This document shows, in pieces, positions 43,331-55,190 of a stretch of DNA of 64,000 nucleotides. The stretch is from Eutreptiella sp. 'Long Island Sound 2002' (taxonomy: Eukaryota > Euglenozoa > Euglenophyceae > Eutreptiales > Eutreptiaceae), in contig OZ038378.1 of NCBI GenBank assembly GCA_964036045.1, positions 37,015,228 through 37,079,227 on the forward strand, in the 5' to 3' direction. The notes beneath the pieces were generated by a model. It had not been told where the DNA came from and did not search any database. It worked only from the letters and a program-made list of their open reading frames with translations. Numbering within the stretch: the stretch's first letter is position 1; each line of letters opens with the position of its first letter. The position numbers and the translations under genes are program-made.

Positions 43331-43524
43331 AAGCACGCCCGTAGGATCCTGGGCCTTTTTCCCTGGAGTCTACGCCCGACGTTGGGGTTTGCCCCCTTTT
43401 TGAGTGGATGGTGGGCCCATTGTCAGTGGGGGACGAATTGGCCCCCTCTCCTTGATCCAGAGCCTCTTGCACTGCCTTCTGCTTTCCTACAGGGCTTGGA
43501 AACCACAGGTACTGCTTCCCCTTA

Positions 43525-44076
43525 GAATTTGTGGGGGGGGTCATGTATGTGGAAGCCGCGTTCGATGTCGATAGATTCAAAGTCGGGATCTGGGGCCCAG
43601 CTCTGGGTGGGCGAGTGTTCCCCTGCTCCCCCGGTGTTTGCACGCAACAGGAGGCAGAACTTGAGGCCCTAATTCGTGGGGTTAGGCTCTGCATCAGGGT
43701 GGGCTCGCCTGTGTGGCGTCTTATAGGGGATAATTCCTCAGCTTTGGAACAGGTGCCCTCCCTGCGGGCGAGTGCGGAGCTAAGGTGCCAAAAAAGGCAC
43801 CTTCGAAGAATGTTTTACTTGCTCCAGCGCCTAGAAAGCTCGGTGTACCTAGAATGTGTCCCGGGAGACCTGAACCCGGCGGAAAGCCTTTCCAGGGTGG
43901 ACTCGGAGTGGAAGGGGCAAGTGAAGAAGGAATGTGCGGGAGCTACAGACCGCCACGTGGCTTTGCAATCATTCCCAGGGGTCCCCTCCCCAGTCTGGGT
44001 CTTGGGTTTCCCTAAAGGGCGTCGGGGGCAGCCCATAACCTACATACAGTGGCCCTGGCGTCGGCTGAGCCGTTGA
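43525..44076 (+). pseudogene. RNase H-like domain of the retroelement
   Basis: The frame reads VMYVEAAFDVDRFKVGIWGP, then TQQEAELEALIRGVRLCI (helix with the catalytic Glu), WRLIGDNSSALEQV (catalytic Asp), and VYLECVPGDLNPAESLSRVD. The last is the typical end of an RNase H attached to LTR or DIRS reverse transcriptases. It ends at TGA 44074-44076. The first Asp is less certain, since the expected strand reads YVEAAFDV. Confidence 0.75.
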
Positions 44077-44150
44077 CCTGATTTGTGGGGAGTGTGGCCC
44101 TGAGATGTGTGGTGGTTTTGCCCCTGTGTGAATGAGCGAAATAAGCGACG

Positions 44151-45113
44151 AGGAGCCACAATATGCCTGAATTGTGTTTTGCTTTGTTCGTAAAACGACT
44201 TTTAGCTTTGCTAACTGGGGTTTTATTTGCCTGTCTTATTTGTTCCGGATTGTTTTTGAAATTTTGCCTAGGGAAGCCCGCCCACCCGCCCGGAATGACA
44301 GGGCGCCCACCCGCCCACCCAACGAACAACTTGTGTTTCTATGGCATTTGTACGCCTTTGTGGAATATGGTGCCGCAGCGAGGAGCCACAATATGCATGA
44401 ATTGTGTTTTGCTTTGTTCGTAAAACGACTTTTAGCTTTGCTAACTGGGGTTTTATTTGCCTGTCTTATTTGTTCCGGATTGTTTTTGAAATTTTGCCTG
44501 GGGAAGCCCGCCCACCCGCCCGGAATGACAGGGCGCCCACCCGCCCACCCAACGAACAACTTGTGTTTCTATGGCATTTGTACGCCTTTGTGGAATATGG
44601 TACCGCAGCAAGGAGCCACAATATGCATGAATTGTGTTTTGCTTTGTTCGTAAAACGACTTTTAGCTTTGCTAACTGGGGTTTTATTTGCCTGTCTTATT
44701 TGTTCCGGATTGTTTTTGAAATTTTGCCTGGGGAAGCCCGCCCACCCGCCCCGAATGACAGGGCGCCCACCCGCCCACCCAACGAACAACTTGTGTTTCT
44801 ATGGCATTTGTACGCCTTTGTGGAATATGGTACCGCAGCGAGGAGCCACAATATGCATGAATTGTGTTTTGCTTTGTTCGTAAAACGACTTTTAGCTTTG
44901 CTAACTGGGGTTTTATTTGCCTGTCTTATTTGTTCCGGATTGTTTTTGAAATTTTGCCTGGCGAAGCCCGCCCACCCGCCCCGAATGACAGGGCGCCCAC
45001 CCGCCCACCCAACGAACAACTTGTGTTTCTATGGCATTCGTACGCCTTTGTGGAATATGGTACCGCAGCGAGGAGCCACAATATGCATGAATTGTGTTTT
45101 GCTTTGGTCGTAA
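44151..45113. repeat. 230-bp tandem repeat, four full copies plus part of a fifth
   Basis: AGGAGCCACAATATG starts at 44151, 44381, 44611, 44841 and 45071, an exact period of 230. Each unit includes ACTTTTAGCTTTGCTAACTG through GTTTTTGAAATTTTGCCTGG, which is homologous to the sequence split by the DNA transposon (34503-34558 plus 41468-41490). The four overlapping 159-residue ORFs are products of the repeat. Confidence 0.95.
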
Positions 45114-45299
45114 AAACCATACATCTCCGAAAAGCCCTTTTGGGCGGCTTTCGAAAAAGGTATATCATGCCCCTACCAACGGAACACCATATTCCGAGAA
45201 ATCGGATGACAACGCAAAAACCTCAGTTAGTGGATGGAAAGAACGCCCCCCCCCCCCTCCGTGAAAACGCTCATATATATTACTGCACCCCTCTTTCCT

Positions 45300-46205
45300 T
45301 AAATCTAGCTAACAACAAGAAGCAACAACAAACAACAAGCACGTATCCATGTGGTTTTGGCCATTGCTCTGTCCCAACGCTTCGGATCTTTTGCCCATGT
45401 GGCCATCTTGGAGCCTAGATGGTGGCCTTGCCAAATCCAACTTTTGAGCCTCACCGGTAGCTGCCCGGGGCGTGGGCGCCAGTCGGGATGTGCCCTCCCC
45501 AATCTGCGCACTTCTGGGCCAAAAACAGCCATTTTTCGCTCAAAATAGCCCAAAAACCCGGGCAAAACGCCCAAACGAAGGGAAACAGTGGCTACATCCA
45601 TGTGCGGCTTGACTTCAATGTGTCAAAGAGCCCTCTAGTGCCCTTTAACTGCACGATACGTCCGAGAAACGGCCCAAAAAGGCGCCAACCCCAAATATGC
45701 GCAATGTGCACCCCGAAACCAAGCACGGGCCGTATCTTGGGCTACGTGGCTCAACCCCAAATTCCGAGGGCACCTAGTCCAGCCGCAACCCCCCACTTTT
45801 TGTGGTTTCCAAGCATCAGAATCGCCCAACGAGCCACCTAGACCCCCGTACCAGTGGTCACGTGGTGGAGCCGGAGGGCAGCCCGGCCCGCGCACAGTTG
45901 GGACCAACGGTGGGTCCACCGGGGTCCCCGGGGCGCAAAAAATCATTTTTCCAAAGTTGTTCGTACACCACTTGGGATGCTCAAACAAGTTTTTTTAGCG
46001 CGCTTTGAGCTCGTGGTGACGCGTTTTTTCAAAAGTGATCTTGGACAATTTGGGATGCTCAAACAAATGTTTGTAGCTCATTTTGAACCCAATTTAACCT
46101 AGTTTAGCCCCTTTTGCCACATGTATGCACCAAGTTGTACTCCTGGCGCGTACTTTAGAGCCGTATGGTGGAGCCAACGAGAGTCGGGGAGAGGGCTGTA
46201 GATAA
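45300..46205 (-). repeat. Inverted copy of the subtelomere-like satellite
   Basis: Read on the minus strand this matches 61831-63050: CAAGGCCACCATCTAGGCTC, the GACGCGTTTTTTC region, and GGAGCCACCATACGGCTCTA-type text facing the microsatellite. It forms the left border of the LINE. The preceding 45114-45299 shows no gene. Confidence 0.85.
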
Positions 46206-46209
46206 GAGG

Positions 46210-46303
<94 letters not shown>

Positions 46304-46339
46304 GGATAGGTAGATAGATAGATAGATATATAGATAGAT

Positions 46340-46404
<65 letters not shown>

Positions 46405-46412
46405 GTCATAGT
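46206..46412. repeat. Compound microsatellite (TA)n-(TG)n-(TAGA)n-(TA)n-(GTCATA)n
   Basis: Pure dinucleotide and tetranucleotide runs in succession, ending in three GTCATA units that adjoin the 3' end of the LINE. On the LINE strand the tail therefore reads TATGAC repeats then TA. Confidence 0.95.
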
Positions 46413-48485
46413 CATAGTCATAACCACTTATCATGCCGTCTACTGGAGTTACCGGGCATCTCGCGCCGACAGGTGGTTCCTGCCTCGCTCGATCCCGTGG
46501 GTCCCAAGGCTGCCTGAGGTGGCCCACAGCATGACGGAGGACCCAGAGGACCGGGGATACCGGTCAACCAGGCTTTGGGGGCACTGGCAACTGCATAGCG
46601 TTAGCATTAGCAACGGCGACGGACGCTGGCCCGTTTGTTCGCCGGGCGTAAGGGGGCAAGGCACAGCAACGCAGCAGCATCGCAACAAGCAGAAAGCAAG
46701 GGCTTCTCTGTCCGGCGCAAAGCGGCAACCAAGGAACAAAGCAGCACGCATGCGGCGAAGCAAGAGCGGACCCTCCGTTGTTTGCGTACCCCCGCCACCG
46801 TGGAGACGTCCATCACCCGTGACCCCACGGAATCCATTGCCATCTGCGTACTCGTAATTGCCCACCACCCCTGACTCCACGTATCCCACTGCCAGCACGG
46901 AATAACCCGTATATGCATAGCCAGGATTTCTGGGAGGCTCCAGCCTAGCCTGGCCCTCAGCTGTCATCGCCCCCATGTCCCCACAATGTACGCTGCCGAC
47001 CCACCGCACCAGTCCCCTAGTATAGTACAGAAACACGGTATCAACTCCACGTCCCCGTGGCCCTGAGTTGCACCCACACCCCAGATATATACCATGCCGG
47101 CACTCCATGTCAGGGGCCAGTACCCAATCAGCTTCGAGGCATCCTCTTTCCCACGTATAATATAACATGAGGGTCTACAGGGGGGACGCCGGCCGCTACG
47201 CGACGGGAGTGGTGCAACCCGTGAATATCGCTGGCTGGGATTCGGGCTGGTGGGTGCCGTAGCTTGGTTATCGACCCCCTGTAGGGGTACCCACCAGAGG
47301 CTCGCCCCGGGCTGTGGTAACCGGGTGCACCTCATTTGGCCCACATACATTGCCCTGGCGCCTACCCTTGACCCTTACCTGCACTGTTTGGCCAGCTCCC
47401 GTGGTTGCGCCTCTTCCGCCACAGCAGCGGCCAGGCCGCAGGTTCGGCCCCCACCGACGACGTGGCGAGCCTACTTATAGCATTGGCCCGCGCGTCACCC
47501 CCCGGACCACTCAGCATGCCGCTCCTCCTCTCTCCCCGCCTCCAGCCGACCGGACTCGCGCCCCCCAGGGGTAAGTCGTTACAATGGTGAGGCGGCCGCA
47601 TACTCTTCGCTACAACGCCGCGAAGTACCGCTGTTGCCACGCCGATGCCACCTGCGAGCCGCCACCATACGCACCACCGCAACCGCAAGGCCATGGTCAG
47701 AGGTTAGACTATGTACATGCCCGCAGGCACGGTCCCTCTAGTTTGTTAACGGGGCCAGGGGATGCCCCCACGCGCCCCCTGAGTTGTTAGAGGGGTCAGG
47801 GGGACACCCCAGTACCGCCATGCATCCCCGCTGCTCCCCCACTGTACGGACCCCAGTACCGCCGCGTATACCCCCAAGACGCCAGTACACCGCCACCTTG
47901 AACTCCGCGTGCCCCCCGTGAGTGCTCCTCCTAGGCTGTCACGCCGTCTCCAGGACGCCCGCCATACTGTCCACCTGACGACGTCGCCGTCACATCCCTC
48001 TACGCACACATCATCGCTTCGTCGCCGCCCCCGGGGCCTGCAAGATGTCCCCACCAACCCCGTGTAACACTCCCAGGGGGCGCCGTAACGCCGTAACCCC
48101 CAAACAACGCCGTGCACCCCCGGTGTATCCCGAGCAACCACTCCCAATACTGCCGTAGCCAGGCCGCCAGTAGAGACCCCGGTGCCATGGGAATACCCTA
48201 CAGGGGTTTGGGCCTTATTACCCTGGTTAGGACGACCCATGACACCTCACTGTTGTATGCGGCGACCCGGGGCAGGCGGGTGAAGCATCCCTGTCTGACC
48301 CTCATGCACGGGGGCAGTACGGCTCACCATCAGGCCGGCACGACCTGTCACATCGCGTTGGCCGTTATACGCCGCCTGCCAGTACCGCACAATCAGGCCA
48401 TGAGGGCACTACTTCTCAGGCGCTACCCTCTCCGCTGCGTCCAGTGTAGGGACGGTAGCAGGTGCACCCACAATTCCTAACCCCA
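46413..48485 (-). other. LINE 3' untranslated region
   Basis: About 2 kb with no sustained frame. Near 47760-48190 short degenerate units with CAGTACCGCC and CCCCC recur. It ends in the microsatellite at 46206-46412, compatible with target-primed insertion at a microsatellite. Confidence 0.55.
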
Positions 48486-50284
48486 TCAATCTGCATCACC
48501 CCCGGCCCCCACCACGCCGTCACCATTTCCTCCGTGATGCGACAACCAGAGTATCCGCGAGTCGCCCTCCAGAGCCGCCCACCACAGCAGCAGGGGCAGG
48601 GCTGCCGACGGCGCTCCAGGGCACCGTACCCCTTCCACTCGGACGCTCTTCAGGCCACCCTGGATTGTCTTCCAGGCACTTGAGGACATCTGTCCAGAGT
48701 GCCGCAGTGCCCACCTCGCCTTAGGCCACCCCCTATCGGCACGCTCCTTACATGTCCCGCATAGTGGGACGGAGGCACATTGATGAACCCAAACTGACGC
48801 TTTTTCCCCGCACCCGTGGCATCGCTGCGGAAGCACAGACCGCGACGGAACGCAGCTACCATCACAACACTGCGACCATAGGTCCTGCCATACATCGCAG
48901 CACGCGTCCTGGAGTCCGAGCAAAGCACCCGCCAGCGTGCGTGCTGTGGCACAACTGAGGAGGCTGCGCCTCACTTCCTCCCACGTGGACACCGGGCGGA
49001 GTATCGGTCGCCCGTCGGGCATCACCGGCAGGCTCTCAAGCAGCCGGGGCCACCGCGCAACTTTGGGGCTGTGTGTGCCATGCGTCAGGAGCTCCCAACC
49101 ATAGTCCCGTAAGACCTCCCCGATGACATCAACCCCGTCCTGCCCCGGGCCCCTGGCGGATGCTAGAACCAAGCGTTGTCCTCCCGCCCGAGCCTCAATG
49201 ACCGCCGCGAGGCCCAGGGTGTCAAGGGTGTGACGGGCATCGGCAGCCACGTGGTTGTCCCCCTCTGGCAGAGAGAACATGGCCTCCGTGACGTGGCCTT
49301 GCGCGTCGTCGCCCTGTACCCGTGCCAGCTGCTTGGAGCCCACTAACACTGCCATGGACCGCTGCTCCGTGACCGCTGGTATGGCTCGTCGCAGCTGCCG
49401 GTCATACAGCCACAACGTACCCACGTCAAGTACGTCAGCCACCGCCAGGATTGGGAGACTGCACAGAGGTGGCTGAATCACCGGCAGCACCTCGCGAGGC
49501 CAGCCCATGACGTTCCCCACAGCTGGATGGTTGGCGTATACCTGGAGCCAGGGATCACTCTGGCCGTCAGGGCTTCTCACCATGGTACCACGCACCAGGG
49601 CCCACGATTGCGCCGACACCACGCGGGACCACTCCCAGAATGCCGTGAAGTCCCGTGCCACCCAGGAACCGATCCACCGGCTGAAGGCCTGCGCCACCGC
49701 CGCCATCCAGTGAGGGAACAAGGACATGGCCTCTTCGTGCGCGATGCACGACCGTGGCACCAGCAGTGCGTGCAGCGGTGCCCTCTGAAAGGTTGCCCGC
49801 AGGTCGCCGGGGAGGCCGGCAAACGGGTTCCACGGCGGACGCTGATGGATCCTCCCTGCCGGCGGGCAGAAGGGTGTGTCACCTCGCAGGAACGCGTATA
49901 CCGCCCTCTTTCGATCTTGCATCGGCAGCTGCATGATCTGGGTGAGCATGGTTCCTGCGGGCATACACATCTTCCCCAATCTGGACCCTGTCCTCAACAA
50001 AGAGCCTGGCCTTGGCAGGGCCCCGGGACGACGCCGCTCGCACCGCAGCGAACAGCCGCTTCAGGTCCCCGGGGACGACACCCGCCATCAGGGATTCAGT
50101 CCACCTGCAGCTGTGCTCCCTCCACGCCACGAACTCCACCGCCCTGTCTGTCAGGGGTAGCTCCGCCGTGAACTCCTCCACACGCCTGCACAGCAGCCTA
50201 GCCACCTGCTCGTCCCGCGCACACAGTAGGCGCATGTGGCCAATGTCCTCCTCCGGTCCCCCACAGAAGATACAAGGGGGGGGG
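48486..50284 (-). CDS. LINE C-terminal region with a CCHC finger
   Basis: After the homopolymer the shifted frame reads CIFCGGPEEDIGHMRLLC, a C-x2-C-x8-H-x5-C finger of the kind found after LINE reverse transcriptases. A further frame change near 49980 leads into a 500-codon frame (IMQLPMQDRKRAVYAFLRGD, LFPHWMAAVAQAFSRWIGSW, then a second Cys cluster RCHGCGEKASVWVHQCASVP). It ends at TGA 48486. In Dualen a restriction-like endonuclease would sit here, but I do not see its usual (K/R)PD...E signature. The function of this part is unknown. Confidence 0.6.
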
Positions 50285-51403
50285 CAGTATTGCCATACGC
50301 GTGAGCTTCTGTCTCCACTGTCGCATGACCTGCATGGTGGACAAGCGACCGTCACGTGCCTGCAGCATTTTTCTGTGCGTTGGGCCGTGGTGTACAGCTC
50401 CCAGGGGCACCGCCTCGCAGGCGCCAGCCAGTGGCGTGTGCGCCCTGGTGCGTGCCGCTAGCGAACGCCACTCCATCTCCCGGACTTGGTGAAGGGCTTG
50501 CATGGATGGCACATGCGGCTCGAGCTCTCCATTATCCCCCGGCACCAAGAGGATGGCGTGCTCCTTTGGCTGGACGAGATGGACAGGCGGGGCCATTGCA
50601 CGGGCCGCGGCAGAGTCCGGCGCTTCAAGCGGGACCACCGCCAAGTGCGAGCTCTGCCTCACCACCCAGTGGTGCGGTCCCCCAACTCGGCGTGGCAGCC
50701 GCCGCAGCCCCTCCACTATCCAGCTCAGTGCGTGCTGGTTGACCAGATGTGATGTCGGCCCCTTGATGCCACGGTACAGGGCCTCCTGCGCCCTGCGGAG
50801 ATGCGCTCCTATGATGGACGCATCCACCACGTGCACCGTGCACGCTGACGGGGGTGTGTGCAACAGGTATGCCGCCGCGCCGATGATCTCTGCCTCCGGG
50901 ACCGTGCCGTAGATGGCACCCGTCCACGTGGGGATTCCGTGGCTGGCCACCGCCACGTTTGTGGCGTCGTCTCCCTGGGGCGCCGTGTCAGACGATGTGA
51001 CTTGAGTCGCCACCGGCACCCAGCAGTACCGGTGGGGTTCCAGCCACGCCACGTCGGAGTGGGGGCTCTGCACCGCCCTTCGTAGGGACGCCGCACTGGA
51101 GGCCGTGAGCTCCGGGGACGGGACTACTTTCGGCCGATACACCGCATGTGGTCTCCAGGCCAGGTCACATCCACAGACTGACTTGATGGCGTCCAGGGCG
51201 GTGGTATACTCCGCCCCCCAAACCGTTGCGGAGCAGGAGGGCTGGTACACCACCACAGATCCCTATTCCACCGCGCCGCCATCACGCAACGACGTGACGG
51301 CGACGTGCGGATCGTGCGGCACGTTGGACATCCGAACCACTTCCGGGACCGAGTACTCATCCGGATCCGGGACAGGGCCTGCTGGTAGCAGAAGGACAAT
51401 TGC
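50285..51403 (-). CDS. LINE RNase H-like domain
   Basis: The frame of the reverse transcriptase stays open beyond TGA 51404, crosses TAG 51263-51265 (DGGAVE-x-GSVVVYQPS), and contains GTVPEAEIIGAAAYLLHT (catalytic Glu helix), CTVHVVDASIIGAHLR (catalytic Asp) and SSHLAVVPLEAPDSAAARAM (His and last Asp). The first Asp strand is not clear. Placement after the reverse transcriptase is as in Dualen and other RNase H-bearing LINEs. A nine-C run at about 50276-50284 ends this frame. Confidence 0.6.
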
Positions 51404-54400
51404 TCACTCGCTGCACCCGTGCACCGCCGCGCATGCCCTGAAAAACGCTGGCCGCCCGTGCACAACCCACAGCGGTGACGGGTTTATGCCGCCCCCGGCG
51501 TGTGGAGTGAGTAGGGGGACGGACGCCGGATCGTCTTGCTGCTGGTAACCCTCAAAGACGTCCCCCAACAGAAAGAGGAGGGCGGCTAGCGGGACGAACG
51601 GCATGGATAGCCCCGGGTTGGCTGGGTCCCATCCTTCCTCCCTGTACCCGCCCACCACATACACGTCCCCCGCAGTCGACTGTCTATTGCGTTTGCTGGC
51701 CTTCTTTCGGCGCACCGGGTGTATTAGCCGCTGAGTCAACGGACTAGGCAGCTGCGGCCGGAAGACGTCGCGGAGCCCCGTGAACCACACGTGGTCCAGG
51801 TGATGGGGCCCTACTCCTGCGTGCGGAAGGTGCAGGTGGTCCTCATGACACTCCTGGAGCTAGGCAGCCCAGTGCCCAGGCGCAGGACAGGGGAGCCGCG
51901 CATGCAGGAGGTCATTTGCGGGATCAGTCAGGGACTGTACCGCCGCATCTGTGCGGGGCCCCGAGAGAACGCATATGTCTCTACCCTTGAAGGAATAGGA
52001 TTGGGACACCCACTTCCGCCCCGCCCACTGCACTTGCGGCAGATGGGCGTGTACACACGAGTACACTGACGATGGCATGAGAAGTCCTACACGCAACGTC
52101 CCCATCGCCCGGAGTACCCTGTCCACCCACGTATTGCCAGCGTGCGTGGCCAATGACGCAGACGGCACCATGAACTGCCCGCACACTCCGTACTGCACGT
52201 GCATGTCCCGGAGCATGGCCCGCAGCTCATCTCGGACTGTCGTCGACCTGTGGTGGGTGAGTTGAGCCATGGTCGCCACGACGGAGTCGCGGCAGATAAC
52301 CTGGACATCCGCCAACCGTAACCCATGACCCGACCGCACCGCTACGTTGGACAGGTCCTTGGGCAGCTTCTCGAATTGCAGGGCTGCAGCCTTGATGGCA
52401 GTATTCAGCTTGATCACCGCCTCCGCCATGTCGGACAGGTAGGGCGCCGCGTACCGCACGATGCCTCCAACCACAGCCGCCATCACCTCATGAGGCACTG
52501 ACGCCGGCCCCAACGTGTTCTTGCACCAGCCCAGCAGAGCTTCACACCGGAGTACATGTTTCTCCTTCATGGTCGCCACCCCCCTGGGATCGAGGCGCAG
52601 GCCCAAGTATGGTACCGTGCCCTTGGCACGTAAGCATACCCATGGGGCCGCCGTGTTCCCTGGGCTCAGGCACACCATGATCGAATGGATGCGAGCAGTA
52701 TTGGCATAGGCGCATTTGCCGACGTTGAGGGACATGCCCATGTCCGTGAGATACCGCGCTATCGCCGCTGCATACTCCAGGAATTGCGGCAGGGAGTGCG
52801 CTATCAACTGGAGGTCATCACAGTATGCTTGCACCAGGGGTGGCACCGCATGGCGAGCATCTCCCCGCGCCTTGCAGGCAAGGCTCCGCAGGAGAGGTTC
52901 TAAGAGGAGGAAGTAGAGCACAGCGCTCTCCGCACTGCCCTGCCCGAGGCCCCTGTGGAGCCGAATGCTCGGCGTCGGGCCGTGCGCGGTAACGATGCGC
53001 ACCTGAGACCCACAGCTGAGGGTGTGGAAGAGCCTGATGAGCTCTTCCGGGACTCCCATGTGGCGCAGGAGGAGCGCCAGCGCCCCGTGCGGCGCTGTGT
53101 CAAAAGCTTTGGACACATCGAAGGCCACGACGTGGTTTTCCTCCAGCCCACGCGGCAGCCTGCGCTGGGCCACGAACACCGGGGCAGCCGCCGTGGAGCC
53201 CGGCATGGCCCCGAACTGCCAATCCGCAGCCAGTCCCTTGCGTGCCAGGACAGCTGTGAACCTCCGCATGCGGGGAGTCATGAGCATTCGCATGTCTTGC
53301 TGCCCCAGCGCTATCGGCCTATACTCGTCCAGGTTGCCCGTCGCTGTGCCCTTGGGCATCCGCCAGATAATGGCCCCGTGCCAGGACTCCGGGACGTCCG
53401 CACCCCGCAGGATAGCCCTGTACGCGTGCACCAGGAGCCCCTGCACCGGTTCAGGCAGCTCTGCTATGAGGGCAGCCGTGACCCGGTTGGACCCCGGAGC
53501 TTTGTCGTCCGCCACGGCCTGCCTCACGGCGTCTTTAAGGTCCTGCAAGGTGTATTCCTGTACCGACCTCCATTCCTCCGGCACCCCCCTAGGAATGTGG
53601 GCCCGGACCAGCCGCTCGAATGCCGGCAGGTTCACTGGCCGCTTGGCGTACAGCGCCTCCCAATACCTCTCGACCTCGCCAATGACGTCCGAGGCCTCCA
53701 AGAGCACCTTCTCCGACTCCCGGACGCGTACGGACCATAGGCCCGACGGGGCATAGTTCACCACGTTGATAGCCCCCCGTATCTCCGTCCATTGGAGGTG
53801 CAGATCCGGTACCCTGCACCGCCAATAGTCCTTGATGGACCGGCGCCTGTTCCTCCTGAGGACACCCCGCAGCTCCTCCACGCGTGTCTCTAGCTGGTGT
53901 AGCTGTTGGTCCAACGCGGCACGTAGGTCCTCCACCGAGGTGGGGGATAGGTCGGGGTCCACCCGCCGGAGGTGCTGTAGCAGGGCAGTCGCTTCCTGGG
54001 AGTGGAGTCCGGCCGCCGCCGCGTCCCGTTGCCACAGCTGATGGGCGCGCCAGGCCAGGGCTCGCTGATCCGAGAGGACCTGGGCCAGAGACGCCTCCGT
54101 CTCCGCCTGCCCGTACGGGTACTGCGGGTCCACACCCGATGGCATGCGCACTCCCGTGACCCTGGACACGTCATCACGGAAGGCGTAGAGCAGGTCAAAG
54201 ACCGCTTGCACCTCCGACGTGCCCATGGTGGCAGTGTCCTGGACCGACGAGAGCCACGCCTGCAGCCGCCGATCCCCGCAGCCCTTCTGCAGTACTGCCG
54301 CCGCCGCCTCACGAACCCCCGGGGAGTCCGGGCGTATGGCATGCAGCCTGCCTTGGGCGTGCGAGTTGGCCATCCTGGTGACCCTCTCTTTGCCGGCCAC

Positions 54401-55190
54401 CGCCAGCGGGAGGTCCAGGACCACAGGGCCATGATCCGACCCCAGCGACACTGGAGACCGCCCCGGCGCCAAGTGTGGGCGCTCACGCGCCGCCCATGGG
54501 ACCAGAGGCGAGTTCAGAAGGAAGAAGTCCAGTCGGTGCCCTGCCCTCGTGGGCCTCCTGTCCTCCTCCCGTTCCGGGCCTGCCCTGTGGAAACCACACT
54601 GTTCCCACAGGGCTTGGAACCTCCTCGTGGTGGGGTGCCACGGGGACTCCAGCCACACGTTGAAGTCCCCTCCGAGGAGCACGGCCCTGGTGCCACCCGC
54701 GCTCTTGGCCGCCGCGTACATGGCCACGTCAGCCCAGAAGGACGCCTTAGACGCCCAGGAGTCGCCGCCGCTGCCCGGGCCGTGCACGTTGATGACCGTG
54801 AGGGTGCCACCTGCGGTCACCACATCGAGGGCCATGGCCTTGCCCGGCACGATGTCCACGATGTCTCGAACTTCCTCCGCGGCAAACACGTCCGCCCGAA
54901 GGGCAATCAAGAGCCCGCCGCAGCGCTGCCGCCGACGCTGCCTGGGCATCCACCCCTGGGTACGCATGATACCCGTGGTGACGCCACTGATTCTCCGAGT
55001 GCACCACACCCTGAGGGTCCTGCAGGCCGGTCTCCTAGAAGAGGCCCACGATGGCACCCTCGGCCCTCATGACGCCCGCCGCCACCGCCTCACCGTCAAG
55101 CATACCTGGGGCCACTGGTACGCCGTCCCCCCGCATCGAGCCCTGGACGTTCTAGGAAACCGCCGCTCGGGTGTCGGAGGCGGGGCCCCT
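51404..55190 (-). CDS. LINE AP endonuclease and reverse transcriptase
   Basis: The endonuclease begins AVS-x-NVQGSMRGDG with TAG 55152-55154. It then has AEGAIVGLF-x-ETGLQD with TAG 55035-55037 exactly where the LQET glutamine is expected. After a frame change near 54920 the 1065-codon frame shows LLGGDFNVWLES, RLDFFLLNS and LGSDHGPVVLDL. The reverse transcriptase has WQFGAMPGSTAAAPVFVAQR, VVAFDVSKAFDTAPHG (motif A), LHRGLGQGSAESAVLYFLLL (motif B) and QAYCDDLQLIA (motif C, near 52815), then NVGKCAY. It continues through TAG 51860-51862 to TGA 51404. Catalytic residues of both enzymes look intact. Confidence 0.9.

Noticed and set aside
44163-45418. Four 159-184 residue ORFs as a gene family
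   Set aside because: Products of the 230-bp tandem repeat; adjacent ORFs overlap by one unit.
48486-50000. Restriction-like endonuclease in the LINE C terminus
   Set aside because: No (K/R)PD followed by Glu at the usual spacing was seen; RSPDGQSDPW is only a weak resemblance.
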